Notes: generated from the letters alone by a model not told the origin. A stretch of DNA of 34,990 nt from Gemmatimonadota bacterium (GCA_003222055.1 QHUT01000075.1:1-34990), one strand, 5' to 3'. Positions 6,816 to 15,568 are shown, counted from the stretch's first letter. Program-made: numbers and translations.

Positions 6816-8009
6816 ATGAAGCACGTCCTGAAGAACGAGCGCGGCATGGCGCTCGCCATCGCGATCGTCGCGCTCGTCGTCGTGGGCGCGCTCATTGCCG
6901 GCGCCCTGTTCTCCGGCACGCAGGAGCAGCGGGTGGCCGAGAACGTGCGCCGGGCCCAGGCGTCGTTCGGCGTGGCCGAGGAAGGGGTGTACGACATCAT
7001 CCGCAACTGGAGTGTCGATACCATCAGAATGAGGTACGCCGGAATGTATCCGTATCCCGGCTCTCCGGTGTCCCTGAGCCAGTCCGCGATCGCGAAGAAA
7101 ACGGCGGCGAGCAAGACGGGGAGCTACAACGGGACCATCACGAAGCTGAACGACGGGATGTACCTGGTCGACATGACCGGTCAGGACACGATGAGCCTCG
7201 CGGGCCGCATCCGCGGCGGCGGCTCGAGTCAACGGATGGGCCTGATCACGCGCATCCGCCCGCTGGCGCTCAACATCCAGGCGGCCGTCACCTCCGGGGG
7301 CACGAACTTCGTGGCCGGTAACGTCAACATCGCCGGCGCCGACAGCGTCCCGGACGGCTGGACCGGCTGCGGGTCCAAGGACTCGACCAAGGCCGGCGTC
7401 CGCATGCAGGTGGGCGACAGCATCAGCAAGAGCGGGAACGCCAAGATTACGGGAACTCCGCCCGTCGTGCATGACCCGACGCTCAAGGACAGCTCGTTCT
7501 CGATCTATGGCGACGTGACGTTCACCCAGCTCGCCGCCATGGCGAACATCAAGCTGACGGGACAGAACTTCTCCAACGGGATCGGACCGGCGTTCCTGAA
7601 CGGGCAGTGCGATCTCACGGTACAGACGAACTGGGGGAGCCCGACGGCTCCGACGGGTCCGTGCGGCAATTACTTCCCCATCATCTACATCAACGGGGAC
7701 GCCACGATCAATGGCCAGGAGGGCCAGGGCATCCTGCTGATCAACGGCGGCTTATCCGTCCAGGGCGGGTTCCAGTTCTACGGCGTCACCATCGTGAAGG
7801 GGTCCGTGAAGACCTCGGGTGGTGGTGGCTCCCCGGCCCATTTTTGGGGCGCCTTGATGGCGCAGGACACGGTACAGTTTGCCGACACCGTCAACAACTT
7901 CTCCGGTGGCGCCACGATGCTTTACTCTAAGTGCGCTATTCTAAAGGCGTTAGACAAGACCGGCACGGGGTCGATGCTGCGGTCCCGGGCGTGGGTACAG
8001 CTGTTTTGA
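6816..8009 (+). CDS. PilX-like pilus assembly protein (second copy)
   Basis: The ATG at 6816 follows AAGGAG at 6803-6808 and gives 397 residues. The N-terminus NERG then MALAIAIVALVVVGALIAGALF is a prepilin-like segment lacking Glu at +5, as in PilX. RRAQASFGVAEEGVYDII is the helix that follows. The distal half has strand repeats (GILLINGGLSVQGGFQFYGV) and ends SKCAILKAL...RSRAWVQLF, matching the other PilX-like protein (1158-2234). Both also share a mid-protein Cys in a similar setting (WTGCGSK and ADQCGKQ). It is the last gene of the second minor-pilin set and is followed by a small hairpin. It likely acts in the inner membrane/periplasm in pilus assembly; the beta-solenoid-like domain may give adhesion or length control, which is inference. 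Confidence 0.82.
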   Translation: MKHVLKNERGMALAIAIVALVVVGALIAGALFSGTQEQRVAENVRRAQASFGVAEEGVYDIIRNWSVDTIRMRYAGMYPYPGSPVSLSQSAIAKKTAASKTGSYNGTITKLNDGMYLVDMTGQDTMSLAGRIRGGGSSQRMGLITRIRPLALNIQAAVTSGGTNFVAGNVNIAGADSVPDGWTGCGSKDSTKAGVRMQVGDSISKSGNAKITGTPPVVHDPTLKDSSFSIYGDVTFTQLAAMANIKLTGQNFSNGIGPAFLNGQCDLTVQTNWGSPTAPTGPCGNYFPIIYINGDATINGQEGQGILLINGGLSVQGGFQFYGVTIVKGSVKTSGGGGSPAHFWGALMAQDTVQFADTVNNFSGGATMLYSKCAILKALDKTGTGSMLRSRAWVQLF

Positions 8010-8011
8010 GC

Positions 8012-8027
8012 GGCCTAACTCTAGGCC
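8012..8027 (+). terminator. Small hairpin after the second pilin operon
   Basis: GGCCTA-ACTC-TAGGCC forms a perfect 6-bp stem with a 4-base loop two bases after the PilX-like stop. There is no T-run behind it, so it is at best a weak or factor-assisted terminator. Confidence 0.4.
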
Positions 8028-8068
8028 AGCAAAGTACTTGTTGGTTCGGCCTCAAGTAGGTTCGAGGC

Positions 8069-8097
8069 TTGACAGGATAAGGGGCGGGGCTTACTGT
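8069..8097 (+). promoter_or_regulatory. Sigma-70-type promoter of the pilM operon
   Basis: A perfect -35 TTGACA (8069-8074) is 17 bases from TACTGT (8092-8097), which matches the -10 consensus at three positions including the first two and the last. It leaves a leader of about 35-40 bases before pilM. The -35 and spacing are strong; the -10 is weak, which could mean regulation or a helper protein. Confidence 0.6.
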
Positions 8098-8139
8098 AGT
8101 TTGCCCTCGCCCTGTCTTGTCTTTAACCCCTAGGCACTT

Positions 8140-9192
8140 ATGGCCCTTTTTGGGTTCTTGGGCGGCAAAAAAACCTCGGTCGGCTTGGACATCGGCTCCG
8201 GGATCATCAAGGTGGCCGTCATTGACCATTCCGGCAGCGAGGCGGAGCTGGTCAAGGTGGCCACGACCGAAGTCGCCGCCGACGCCATTGTGGAGGGGGA
8301 AGTCATGGACCCCGGGATCGTGGCGGAAGCGATCCGGGGTCTGTTTTCCACGGCTGGGGTCAAGCACAAGTCGGTGGTCACGGCGGTCGGGGGCCGCGAC
8401 GTGATCGTGAAGAAGATCCAGATGGACCGCATGAAGGAGGGGGACGCCCGGGAGGTGATCCGCTGGGAGGCCGAGCAGCACGTGCCGTTCGACATGGCCA
8501 ACGTGGAGCTCGACTTTCAGATCCTCGACCCGGACGCCGAGGGGCTGCAGATGAACGTGCTGCTCGTGGCCGCCAAGCGCGAGCTGGTGGAGAGCCGCAC
8601 GTCGCTCCTGGGTGAGGCGGGGCTCGAGGCGGCGATCATCGACGTGGACGCGTTCGCGATCCACAACGCGTTCGAGTTGAACCATCCCGACGCGATGCAG
8701 GGGGTCGTGGGGCTGGTCAACATCGGCCACGAAGTGACCAACGTGAACATTCTGGAGGACGGCGTCCCGGTGCTGACGCGCGACCTGTCGGTGGGCACGC
8801 GGCGGTTCCGCGAGGACCTGCAGCGGGAGAAGGGGCTGTCGGCCGAGGACTCCGAGCGGGTCATCCAGGGGCAGACGCAGAGCGCCGACCTGGCGCAGTA
8901 CGTCGACGCGCGGGGCGAGGAGATCGCGGTGGGAGTGGAGCGGGCGGCCGCGTTCCTCGCGACGGCTTCGCGGTCGGCGGGGGGCCTTGGCCGCGTGTAC
9001 ACGATCGGCGGCGGCGCCCGGGTGCCCGGTCTCAACGAAGCGCTCTCGAACCGGCTGCGCGTGCCGGTGGAGCTCGCGAGCCCGGTGCAACGCCTCAAAG
9101 TGCGCGACAGCGTGTTCGAATCGGTCTCGGTGGACGAAGTTGCGCCGCTGCTGATGCTGTCCGTGGGTCTGGCGCTGAGGCGCGCCGCATGA
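8140..9192 (+). CDS. pilM: Type IV pilus assembly protein PilM
   Basis: The 350-residue protein is an actin/FtsA-like ATPase of the cytoplasmic face of the pilus alignment complex, which binds the N-terminal tail of PilN. VGLDIGSGIIKVAVID is the phosphate-1 motif, GLVNIGHEVTNVNIL the phosphate-2 region, and YTIGGGARVPGL the adenosine motif. REVIRWEAEQHVPFD is a PilM hallmark. Length is normal for the family. It is first in pilMNOPQ, behind the promoter at 8069-8097, and overlaps pilN by ATGA. The ATG is preceded by CCTAGGCACTT, without a clear Shine-Dalgarno sequence, but no other start fits the family N-terminus. Confidence 0.97.
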   Translation: MALFGFLGGKKTSVGLDIGSGIIKVAVIDHSGSEAELVKVATTEVAADAIVEGEVMDPGIVAEAIRGLFSTAGVKHKSVVTAVGGRDVIVKKIQMDRMKEGDAREVIRWEAEQHVPFDMANVELDFQILDPDAEGLQMNVLLVAAKRELVESRTSLLGEAGLEAAIIDVDAFAIHNAFELNHPDAMQGVVGLVNIGHEVTNVNILEDGVPVLTRDLSVGTRRFREDLQREKGLSAEDSERVIQGQTQSADLAQYVDARGEEIAVGVERAAAFLATASRSAGGLGRVYTIGGGARVPGLNEALSNRLRVPVELASPVQRLKVRDSVFESVSVDEVAPLLMLSVGLALRRAA

Positions 9193-9902
9193 TCGAAATC
9201 AATCTACTGCCCGGCAAGAAAAAGAAGGCGGCGGGGGCCGGCGCGGGCTTCAGGCTGGCCCTGCCGGACTTCCAGGGGCTCCTGGCCAGCATCAAGAACC
9301 CGTGGCTCCTCACGGCGAGCGCGGCGTCCGTGATCGTGGTCGGGGGCGGGCTGCTGCTGTTCATCACGCAGAGCACCCGGCTGCGCGTGCTCGAGTCGCG
9401 GCTCGACGCGGTACGGGTCGAGAAGCGGCGCTTCGACGCGGTGATCGCGCAGAAGCGCCAGTCGGAAAAGATCCGCGACTCGCTGGTGTCCCAGATCAAC
9501 ATCATCCGCGGCATCGACGCCGACCGCTATATCTGGCCGCACGTGCTCGACCAGATCACCAAGGCCCTGCCGCCCTACACGTGGCTCACGGGGGTCTCGC
9601 CGGCCGCGGGCGGTTCACCCGGGCAGGCGCCGGCCCCGCCGGCGGGTACGAGCCCCGCGGACTCGACCGGCGCGCCGCAGGTGCGCATCTGGATCACGGG
9701 CAGCACCGTGGACATCCAGGCGTACACGACCTTCCTGCGCCAGCTCGCCGCGTCGCCGTGGCTCACCGACGTGTCTCCCGCGACGTCGTCGACGGTGATC
9801 GAGTCGGACCGGCCGGTGACCGCGTTCAATGTGGCGGTGCGGTACCGGGTCGCGGACTCCGTCTACATCCGCACCGTGCCCGTGTCCCAGGCGGTGAGGT
9901 AG
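9189..9902 (+). CDS. pilN: Type IV pilus assembly protein PilN
   Basis: The 237-residue protein starts MIEINLLPGKKKK, the cytoplasmic INLLP motif by which PilN binds PilM. One membrane segment lies at about 36-58 (WLLTASAASVIVVGGGLLLFI), followed by a periplasmic coiled coil (RLRVLESRLDAVRVEKRRFDAVI) and a ferredoxin-like fold domain. A Pro/Ala-rich stretch of about 25 residues interrupts the periplasmic domain near residue 140. With PilO it forms the inner-membrane heterodimer that links PilM to PilP and PilQ. Its ATG overlaps the pilM stop, and two bases separate it from pilO. Confidence 0.95.
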   Translation: MIEINLLPGKKKKAAGAGAGFRLALPDFQGLLASIKNPWLLTASAASVIVVGGGLLLFITQSTRLRVLESRLDAVRVEKRRFDAVIAQKRQSEKIRDSLVSQINIIRGIDADRYIWPHVLDQITKALPPYTWLTGVSPAAGGSPGQAPAPPAGTSPADSTGAPQVRIWITGSTVDIQAYTTFLRQLAASPWLTDVSPATSSTVIESDRPVTAFNVAVRYRVADSVYIRTVPVSQAVR

Positions 9903-9904
9903 CA

Positions 9905-10552
9905 ATGGCCCTGTTGCCGCAGGACAGGCAGAGCCAGGTGATGCTGCTCATCACCATGCTGATGGGCGGACTGGGCTGGGCGTTCTGGAGCTACTGGGAG
10001 CAGCCGACCGGCCAGCAGATCGAGGCGACGCGCGTCGAGATCGACAGCCTGCAGCGCATCATCGACCGCGCGAAGGCGGATCTCGCGAGCGGCACCGTGG
10101 AAGACCTGCGGCGCAAGGTGGAGCAGTACACGGCGCTGCTCGGCGTGATGCGCCAGCTCGTGCCCGAGAAGAACGAGGTCCCGGCGCTGATCGACGACAT
10201 CTCGACCAAGGCGAAATTGCGCGGCGTGACGATCGGGCGGCTCGAGCCGCTCGCGGTGGAGGCGGGCGCGCCGTTCGACACCTACAGGTACCGCCTGGAG
10301 ATCATCGGGCACTACGACCAGCTGGGCGAGTTCCTCTCCGACATCGCGAGCCTGCGGCGCATCATCGTGCCCCAGGACGTGATCCTCAAGCCGGCGCAGG
10401 CGCAGGCGCAGCGCTTCATGGCCGATACGCTCGGCGCGCTGCTCGAGGCGCAGTTCGCCATCCGCACCTTCGTGAAGGCGGCAGCCCCGCCGCCCGCTCC
10501 GGCCGGCAAGCGACCCGCGGCCAAGCCGGCGGGGGGGGGAAGCGGCCGGTGA
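9905..10552 (+). CDS. pilO: Type IV pilus assembly protein PilO
   Basis: The ATG at 9905 gives 215 residues. One membrane segment (about 12-30, VMLLITMLMGGLGWAFWSYW) is followed by a coiled coil (QIEATRVEIDSLQRIIDRAKADL) and a periplasmic domain containing VPALIDDISTKAKLRGVTI and YRYRLEIIGHYDQLGEFLSDIASLRRII, the typical PilO core that pairs with PilN. The tail is Ala/Pro/Lys-rich and low complexity. It works in the inner-membrane alignment complex. The stop overlaps the GTG start of pilP. A longer open frame upstream exists but lies in another frame of pilN and is not used. Confidence 0.95.
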   Translation: MALLPQDRQSQVMLLITMLMGGLGWAFWSYWEQPTGQQIEATRVEIDSLQRIIDRAKADLASGTVEDLRRKVEQYTALLGVMRQLVPEKNEVPALIDDISTKAKLRGVTIGRLEPLAVEAGAPFDTYRYRLEIIGHYDQLGEFLSDIASLRRIIVPQDVILKPAQAQAQRFMADTLGALLEAQFAIRTFVKAAAPPPAPAGKRPAAKPAGGGSGR

Positions 10553-11016
10553 GCGCGCGCATCGCGGTCGTCCTGGCCGCGCTCGTCGCCGCCGGACCGC
10601 TGGCGGCACAGGCGAAGCCCAAGCCCGCGCCCAGGGCGCCGACCGACAGCGCCAAGGCGGATTCGGCCAAAGTCGACAGCACGGCTGTGGCGCCGGTACT
10701 GGTGCGCGAGCAGTTCTCCTACGAGGGCGGCGGGCGCGATCCGTTCCTGTCGCTGCTCAAGTCGGGTGACATCCGGCCCCTGCTCTCCGACCTGAAGCTG
10801 GTCGGGATCTACTACGACGGGCGCTTCATCGCGCGCAGCGTCGCGGTGCTGCGCGACGTGACCAACAACAAGATCTACCGGGTGAAGCCCGGCGACATCA
10901 TCGGGCGCCTCAAGGTCACCACGATCCGCCCGCGCGAAATCGTGTTTACGGTGCAGGAGTTCGGTTTCGAGCGGCAGGAGAGTCTGCAGCTCGCCAAGCA
11001 GGAGGTAACGCCATGA
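10549..11016 (+). CDS. pilP: Type IV pilus assembly protein PilP
   Basis: The GTG start overlaps the pilO stop, giving 155 residues. A short N-terminal hydrophobic segment ending AAGPLAAQA looks like a cleavable signal peptide; there is no lipobox Cys, although many PilP proteins are lipoproteins. A disordered Ala/Lys/Asp linker follows, then the PilP core: FSYEGGGRDPFLSLL, DLKLVGIYYDGRFIARSVAVLRD, YRVKPGDIIGRLKVTTI. PilP is periplasmic and bridges the PilN/PilO dimer to the N-domains of PilQ. Its stop overlaps the pilQ ATG (ATGA). Confidence 0.93.
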   Translation: MSARIAVVLAALVAAGPLAAQAKPKPAPRAPTDSAKADSAKVDSTAVAPVLVREQFSYEGGGRDPFLSLLKSGDIRPLLSDLKLVGIYYDGRFIARSVAVLRDVTNNKIYRVKPGDIIGRLKVTTIRPREIVFTVQEFGFERQESLQLAKQEVTP

Positions 11017-12935
11017 AGTACATCGCAGCCCTTGTCCCGTTCCTGCTTGGGCTGACCCCGGGCGCAAGCCCGGGGATGACCGGAGCGGAGTTGCGGGACG
11101 GCGAGGTAAAGGCCGTCAGCGTGCTCCCCGCGGCGCGCAGCGTGGAGGTCGTGATCGATCTCCAGGGCGCGGTCGAGGTGCAGGACTTCACGTTGGCCGG
11201 TCCGGCCCGCTTGGTGATCGACCTGCAGGGCGCCCGGCTCGTCGCGCCCGCCGTGCTGTACGACGGCCAGAATCGGGGGGGCATCAAGAACCTCCGCTAC
11301 GCGCAGTTCCGTCCCGGCGTCGTGCGGGTGGTGATCGATCTCGACGTGCTCAAGGACTACCAGATCGAGCGGCGCGCGGGGCAGGTGCGCGTGAAAATCG
11401 GTACCGAGCGGACGACATTCGCCGCGTGGTCGAGCCAGGACTTGGCGTCCCGTAACCCCGGACTTGCGTCCGGGGTCAGCGTGCCCGGGGGTAAGCCTGA
11501 CCCCGGGCGCCAGCCCGGGGTCCACGGGGGTGAGGCCGCCCGTGTGGCGGCCCCCGCGGCGAGCGGGGCCGAGCTCTCGATCGACGCCTACCTCGCGGCC
11601 CATGCGCGCGAGAGCGACCAGTCGCAGGCGCCCCGCATCACGGTCACGTGGGACAACGCGGACTTCCGCGAAGTGGTCGCGGGATTCGCGGCGTTCAGCG
11701 GTCGCACCATCATCATCTCCAAGGACGTGAGCGGGAAAGTCAGCGCGGAGATCAAGAACCAGCCGTGGGATCTCGCGTTCGCTGCCGTGCTCGAGTCGCA
11801 GGCGCTCGCCGCCACCACCCTCGAGGGCGGGATCATCCAGGTCATCGACAAGAAAGACCTGGCGCGCGCCGACTCGACCGTGCCGGTGGAGACACGCCTG
11901 GTGCGCATCAATTACGCCCGCGCCTCGGCGATGGTCGCGTCCATCCAGTCGATCCTCACGAAGCGCGGCGCCGTGGTCGCCGACTCGACCAACAACGCCC
12001 TCGTGATCACCGAGATCTCGAGTCGCATCAATCGGGTCGAGGATTTCGTCAAGGGCCTCGACGTCCGCACGCCGCAGGTGTCGATCCAGGCGAAGATCAT
12101 CTTCGTGGACCGCACCGACGTGGAGAACCTCGGCATCAAGTACGATCTCGGCTCCCAGACCCAGTTCTTCAACCGGCTCATCCAGCGGCCCGATCCGCGG
12201 ACCGCGAAGGCCGTCGACACCAACGGTGACGGGGTGCCGGACGCGTTCGTGCCGCAGGACAACTTCGCGCCCGACCAGGTGATCGTCGACCTGGGCGGCA
12301 ACTCCCTCTCGGCCATCGGCAACGCCTCGCAGGAGGTGGTCAACCCCGCGCTCAACCTGATTTTCTCGACGGCCGTCGGCAACTTCAATCTGACCACGTT
12401 CCTGCAGGCCCTGCAGCGCGTCGAGCTGTCCGACCTGCAAGCCGAGCCCACGATCACCACGCTCGACAACCGGCCGGCCGAGATCCTGGTGGGCGACCGC
12501 GTGCCCATCCGTGTGATCGACGCGAGCGCGGCGACGGGCACCACCAACGCCGTCCCCCGCGCGACCGTCCGGTTCGAGCAGACGGGCATCAACCTCAAGG
12601 TCACGCCGCACGTGACGGCGAACCGCCAGGTGCTCATGGAAGTGCATGCCGAGAACTCCGCCGTGAAGCCCGCGTCGGTGGACATCGGCTTCACGTTCCA
12701 GACGCAGCAGGCCGACAACCAGATTCTCGTCAACGACGGCGAGACGGCGGTCATCGGCGGCCTCACGGTGACCTCGGTCACGGTAACGAAGAGCGGAATT
12801 CCGTTCCTTGTAGACCTGCCCCTGCTCGGGAAGCTGTTCGGCTTCTCGGAAGAGCAGGAGCAGCGGCGCGATCTCCTGATTCTCATCACGCCACACATCA
12901 TCGACGACCTGGTGACGCCCAGCACCGGGAAGTAA
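11013..12935 (+). CDS. pilQ: Type IV pilus secretin PilQ
   Basis: The 640-residue outer-membrane secretin forms the pore through which the pilus passes. Order of domains: signal peptide (about 1-20), AMIN domain that binds peptidoglycan (about 28-130), linker, STN/N0-type domain (about 208-280, ITVTWDNADFREVVAGFA), NolW-type N1 domain (about 290-355) and C-terminal secretin barrel (about 355-630, with VPIRVIDA, GINLKVTPHV and LLILITPHI). It closes pilMNOPQ. Odd features: one family-A palindrome encodes LTPGASPGMTG directly after the short hydrophobic core of the signal peptide, two more lie in the linker after AMIN, and a calcium-loop-like DTNGDGVPDA is inserted near residue 405, where secretins usually have a variable loop. 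Confidence 0.96.
   Translation: MKYIAALVPFLLGLTPGASPGMTGAELRDGEVKAVSVLPAARSVEVVIDLQGAVEVQDFTLAGPARLVIDLQGARLVAPAVLYDGQNRGGIKNLRYAQFRPGVVRVVIDLDVLKDYQIERRAGQVRVKIGTERTTFAAWSSQDLASRNPGLASGVSVPGGKPDPGRQPGVHGGEAARVAAPAASGAELSIDAYLAAHARESDQSQAPRITVTWDNADFREVVAGFAAFSGRTIIISKDVSGKVSAEIKNQPWDLAFAAVLESQALAATTLEGGIIQVIDKKDLARADSTVPVETRLVRINYARASAMVASIQSILTKRGAVVADSTNNALVITEISSRINRVEDFVKGLDVRTPQVSIQAKIIFVDRTDVENLGIKYDLGSQTQFFNRLIQRPDPRTAKAVDTNGDGVPDAFVPQDNFAPDQVIVDLGGNSLSAIGNASQEVVNPALNLIFSTAVGNFNLTTFLQALQRVELSDLQAEPTITTLDNRPAEILVGDRVPIRVIDASAATGTTNAVPRATVRFEQTGINLKVTPHVTANRQVLMEVHAENSAVKPASVDIGFTFQTQQADNQILVNDGETAVIGGLTVTSVTVTKSGIPFLVDLPLLGKLFGFSEEQEQRRDLLILITPHIIDDLVTPSTGK
11052..11083. repeat. Family-A palindrome in the pilQ signal-peptide region
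   Basis: CTGA, then CCCCGGGC (11056-11063), loop GCAA, GCCCGGGG (11068-11075), then ATGACCGG. The stem is a perfect 8 bp with a GNRA-type tetraloop. It is translated as LTPGASPGMTG at residues 14-24. Confidence 0.85.
11456..11520. repeat. Two family-A palindromes in the pilQ linker
   Basis: The first, in reverse orientation, is CCCCGGAC (11456-11463), loop TTGC, GTCCGGGG (11468-11475), then TCAG. The second, forward, is CTGA, CCCCGGGC (11501-11508), loop GCCA, GCCCGGGG (11513-11520). Both have perfect 8-bp stems. They are read in frame as NPGLASGVS and DPGRQPGV between the AMIN and N0 domains. Confidence 0.85.
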
Positions 12936-12947
12936 CCGGGAGCGATT

Positions 12948-15563
12948 ATGCGGCAGGTTCGAGGGATTCGGGGCTGGTGCGGGATGGTCGCGCTCGTCAG
13001 CGGCCTCTGGGCATGCGAGACCGCCCGGAACCCGGGCGGCGTGCAGCGGGATCTCATCCCGCCGATCATCACGCTCACGAGTCCGGGCACCAGTGTGCCC
13101 GACACGCAGGCGATCGCCGGCGGCCTGCACTTCACCGTCGACGCATCCGACAACCTCGGCCTCAAGGACATCCAGCTCACCTACAGCGGTGGCTACCTGG
13201 CGCAGACCGACACCCTGTTCAACACGACGGTGACGAGCGTCACGATCGGCAAGACCATTACGTTCCCGGCGAACTCCGGTGCGGGTGGATTGATCACGAT
13301 CACCGGGACCGCGACCGACGGTGCGGGCAACTCCGCGTCCTCGACGATCACGATCTTTCTTTCGAACGTGCAGGCGCTCACCGTCACCCTGCTGGCGCCC
13401 GTCCCCCCCGCCGTCGCGGCCTCGGGTAAGAACATCCCCGTGCAGGTGGAGGCGCGCCAGCTCGGCGGCATCGCGACCGTCGGGTTCATCATCACGCCGC
13501 GCAACGCCGTCGTCGACCCCACCACGCCGCCCACGGACTCGCTCGTGTTCACGCCGCCCGCGCGCCAGCCGCCGGACACGATCTACTCGGACACGCTGAC
13601 GGTCCAGAGCGGCTTCACCTCCTTTACCGTAACCGGATTCGCGGTGGACGCGGGCGGGCGCCGGGCGCTCTCGCCCCCCGTCACCGTGACGGTGCAGACG
13701 CCCGGGAACGACGTCACGCCGCCGGCCGTCTCACATTCGATCTCGTCGCGCGTCGAGGTGAACGACAACGTCACGGTCCACGCCACCGATCCGAGCGGCA
13801 TCTCCTGGATCGGGTTCCGGGTGGACACGGCGCTGAACGCCGCCCCACCGTTCACGGGGATCGTCGCGCTCAAGGTCGACACGGTGAACGTCAGCGCGGG
13901 GAATCTCACCACCGTGGATTCGACGTTCGCGCTGGCACTTCCGCTGGGCGACAGTGCGCTCCCGAAGAGCGTGGTGGTGCGCGGCTACGCATGCGACCTC
14001 GCCACCGCCCGCAACTGCGCCTACTCGCAGACGAGCACCGTGATCACCGGGACGGCGGCACGCCCCCGCGCGCTGGGCATCGGGGCGTTGTCGGGCGCGG
14101 GCGTGGACACCGTCGTCGTCGTGGCGGGCATCACGCGCCCGCTGCCCCTGGGCGGGCACATCGCCGACGCGATCTACAACACCAACCGGCGCGAGCTGTA
14201 CCTCACCAACGACGTGTTGGGCCGGGTCGAAGTGTTCGACGTCGCGAGCAAGACGTTCTCCCCCTCGGGTATCGTAACCGCCGGCCCCGTGCCGTGGGGC
14301 ATCGCGCTCTGGCCCGACAACACGCTCGGCCGCTACAGCAACGACACGATCGTCGTGGCGGACGCTGGGGGCACCGAGCTCTCGATCCTGAGTGCGGGCA
14401 CCCGGCTGCTGCTGTGGCGCCAGGCGCTGCCCAACTTCTTGATCGAGAAGTACTCGATCGTGCAAAACCCCTTCATCCGCGCCGAAATCACTGTGCACGA
14501 CGTCTCGGACCGGCCGCAGTACGTGGGGACCGTGTGTCGCGCGACGACGGGGTCGGCCACCGGTGCATGTGCCTCGGACTCGATCTACGCGATCTACTCG
14601 ACGACGCCGACGCCGAGCAGCACGTCGCCCTTCAGCGGCCGGGCGACGTTGCGGATGGAAAAGCTCATCAATACAAACAATCCGAGCCAGCTCTTCGGCC
14701 ACCTGTTCTGGGAACTGGGCGACCTGGGCGCGAACGTCACGGGCGACACGCTTCGGATCGTGATGCTTCGGCCGAGCCTGGGAGTGAGCCAGGTGGTGCT
14801 CACGGCGTGCAAAGCGGTCACGGTCGATATGCCGTCGTTCGGCCTGGGTGACCAGACGTTCGTGCGAAACACCGGTGACTTCACCCATGCGTTCGTGGGA
14901 GAGGGTGGTACCATCGCCGCGTCGTTCGCCCGGGTGTTCGCCTACTCGGCGAAAGACTCGTTGCGAACGCGGGCGGACAGCTGCAACATGGCACCCGCTC
15001 CAACCCTCATCCCCGAGGCGGGCACCGACGATCAGGACTTCGGCATGTCCCCCGGCACGCACGTGAGCGACTTCATCAGCAACACCGGCGTCCACGTCGT
15101 CGCGGTGGCGACCAACTTCAACGGCCTCACCAATCTGGTGCGTGCGGGGACCGACTCGATCTATTACCTCGACCAGGGGCTGCGCCTGTCGGGCACGTCG
15201 TCGGTCGGGGCGGGCACGCCCGGGATGGATATGAATTACAATCATGCCTTCGACCCCGGCGCCGGGTGCACACCTCCGCCGACCGGGACGTGCGGGGGTG
15301 GCTCGGGCAACCTCGGCGAGCGCATGGTGTTCGCCGCGTCGCCCGACACGAGCATCGTGGCATTCGACACGTATTTCTTCAACCAGCAGAAGAGCATCAA
15401 GATTCGGGATCCCATCATCGGCCCGCTGCGGGTGGCCAAGGACAGCGTGGCCGGCCAGCCGGCGACCCAACTGCTGTTCGGGATCACCGCGCGCGGACTG
15501 GTGGTGGTCACGCTGCCGACCATCACGAACATCAACGCCCAGGCGCCTCCGGTGCGGCGGTGA
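12948..15563 (+). CDS. Large Ig-like repeat lipoprotein of unknown function
   Basis: The 871-residue protein starts 12 bases after pilQ, with GGGAGC upstream. An N-terminal hydrophobic stretch ends LVSGLWAC, a plausible lipobox with Cys23, so it is probably a lipoprotein. Three Ig-like segments follow (about 37-140, 145-255 and 255-370), each with patterns such as LTSPG...DNLGLKDI and GTATDGAGNSASS typical of bacterial cell-surface Ig folds. The middle (about 385-480) has strand units of a YncE/NHL-like beta-propeller (ADAIYNTNRRELYLTNDVLGRVEVFDV, GPVPWGIALWPDN). The C-terminal half is beta-rich without a family I recognise. Its place at the end of the pil operon suggests a surface or periplasmic role linked to the pilus or secretin, but this is only context. 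No catalytic motif was seen. Confidence 0.75.
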   Translation: MRQVRGIRGWCGMVALVSGLWACETARNPGGVQRDLIPPIITLTSPGTSVPDTQAIAGGLHFTVDASDNLGLKDIQLTYSGGYLAQTDTLFNTTVTSVTIGKTITFPANSGAGGLITITGTATDGAGNSASSTITIFLSNVQALTVTLLAPVPPAVAASGKNIPVQVEARQLGGIATVGFIITPRNAVVDPTTPPTDSLVFTPPARQPPDTIYSDTLTVQSGFTSFTVTGFAVDAGGRRALSPPVTVTVQTPGNDVTPPAVSHSISSRVEVNDNVTVHATDPSGISWIGFRVDTALNAAPPFTGIVALKVDTVNVSAGNLTTVDSTFALALPLGDSALPKSVVVRGYACDLATARNCAYSQTSTVITGTAARPRALGIGALSGAGVDTVVVVAGITRPLPLGGHIADAIYNTNRRELYLTNDVLGRVEVFDVASKTFSPSGIVTAGPVPWGIALWPDNTLGRYSNDTIVVADAGGTELSILSAGTRLLLWRQALPNFLIEKYSIVQNPFIRAEITVHDVSDRPQYVGTVCRATTGSATGACASDSIYAIYSTTPTPSSTSPFSGRATLRMEKLINTNNPSQLFGHLFWELGDLGANVTGDTLRIVMLRPSLGVSQVVLTACKAVTVDMPSFGLGDQTFVRNTGDFTHAFVGEGGTIAASFARVFAYSAKDSLRTRADSCNMAPAPTLIPEAGTDDQDFGMSPGTHVSDFISNTGVHVVAVATNFNGLTNLVRAGTDSIYYLDQGLRLSGTSSVGAGTPGMDMNYNHAFDPGAGCTPPPTGTCGGGSGNLGERMVFAASPDTSIVAFDTYFFNQQKSIKIRDPIIGPLRVAKDSVAGQPATQLLFGITARGLVVVTLPTITNINAQAPPVRR

Positions 15564-15568
15564 GTGCC

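Noticed and set aside
10875-13130. Long - strand open frame opposite pilQ
   Set aside because: The + strand encodes a complete secretin; the antisense product is Arg/His/Asp-rich and featureless.
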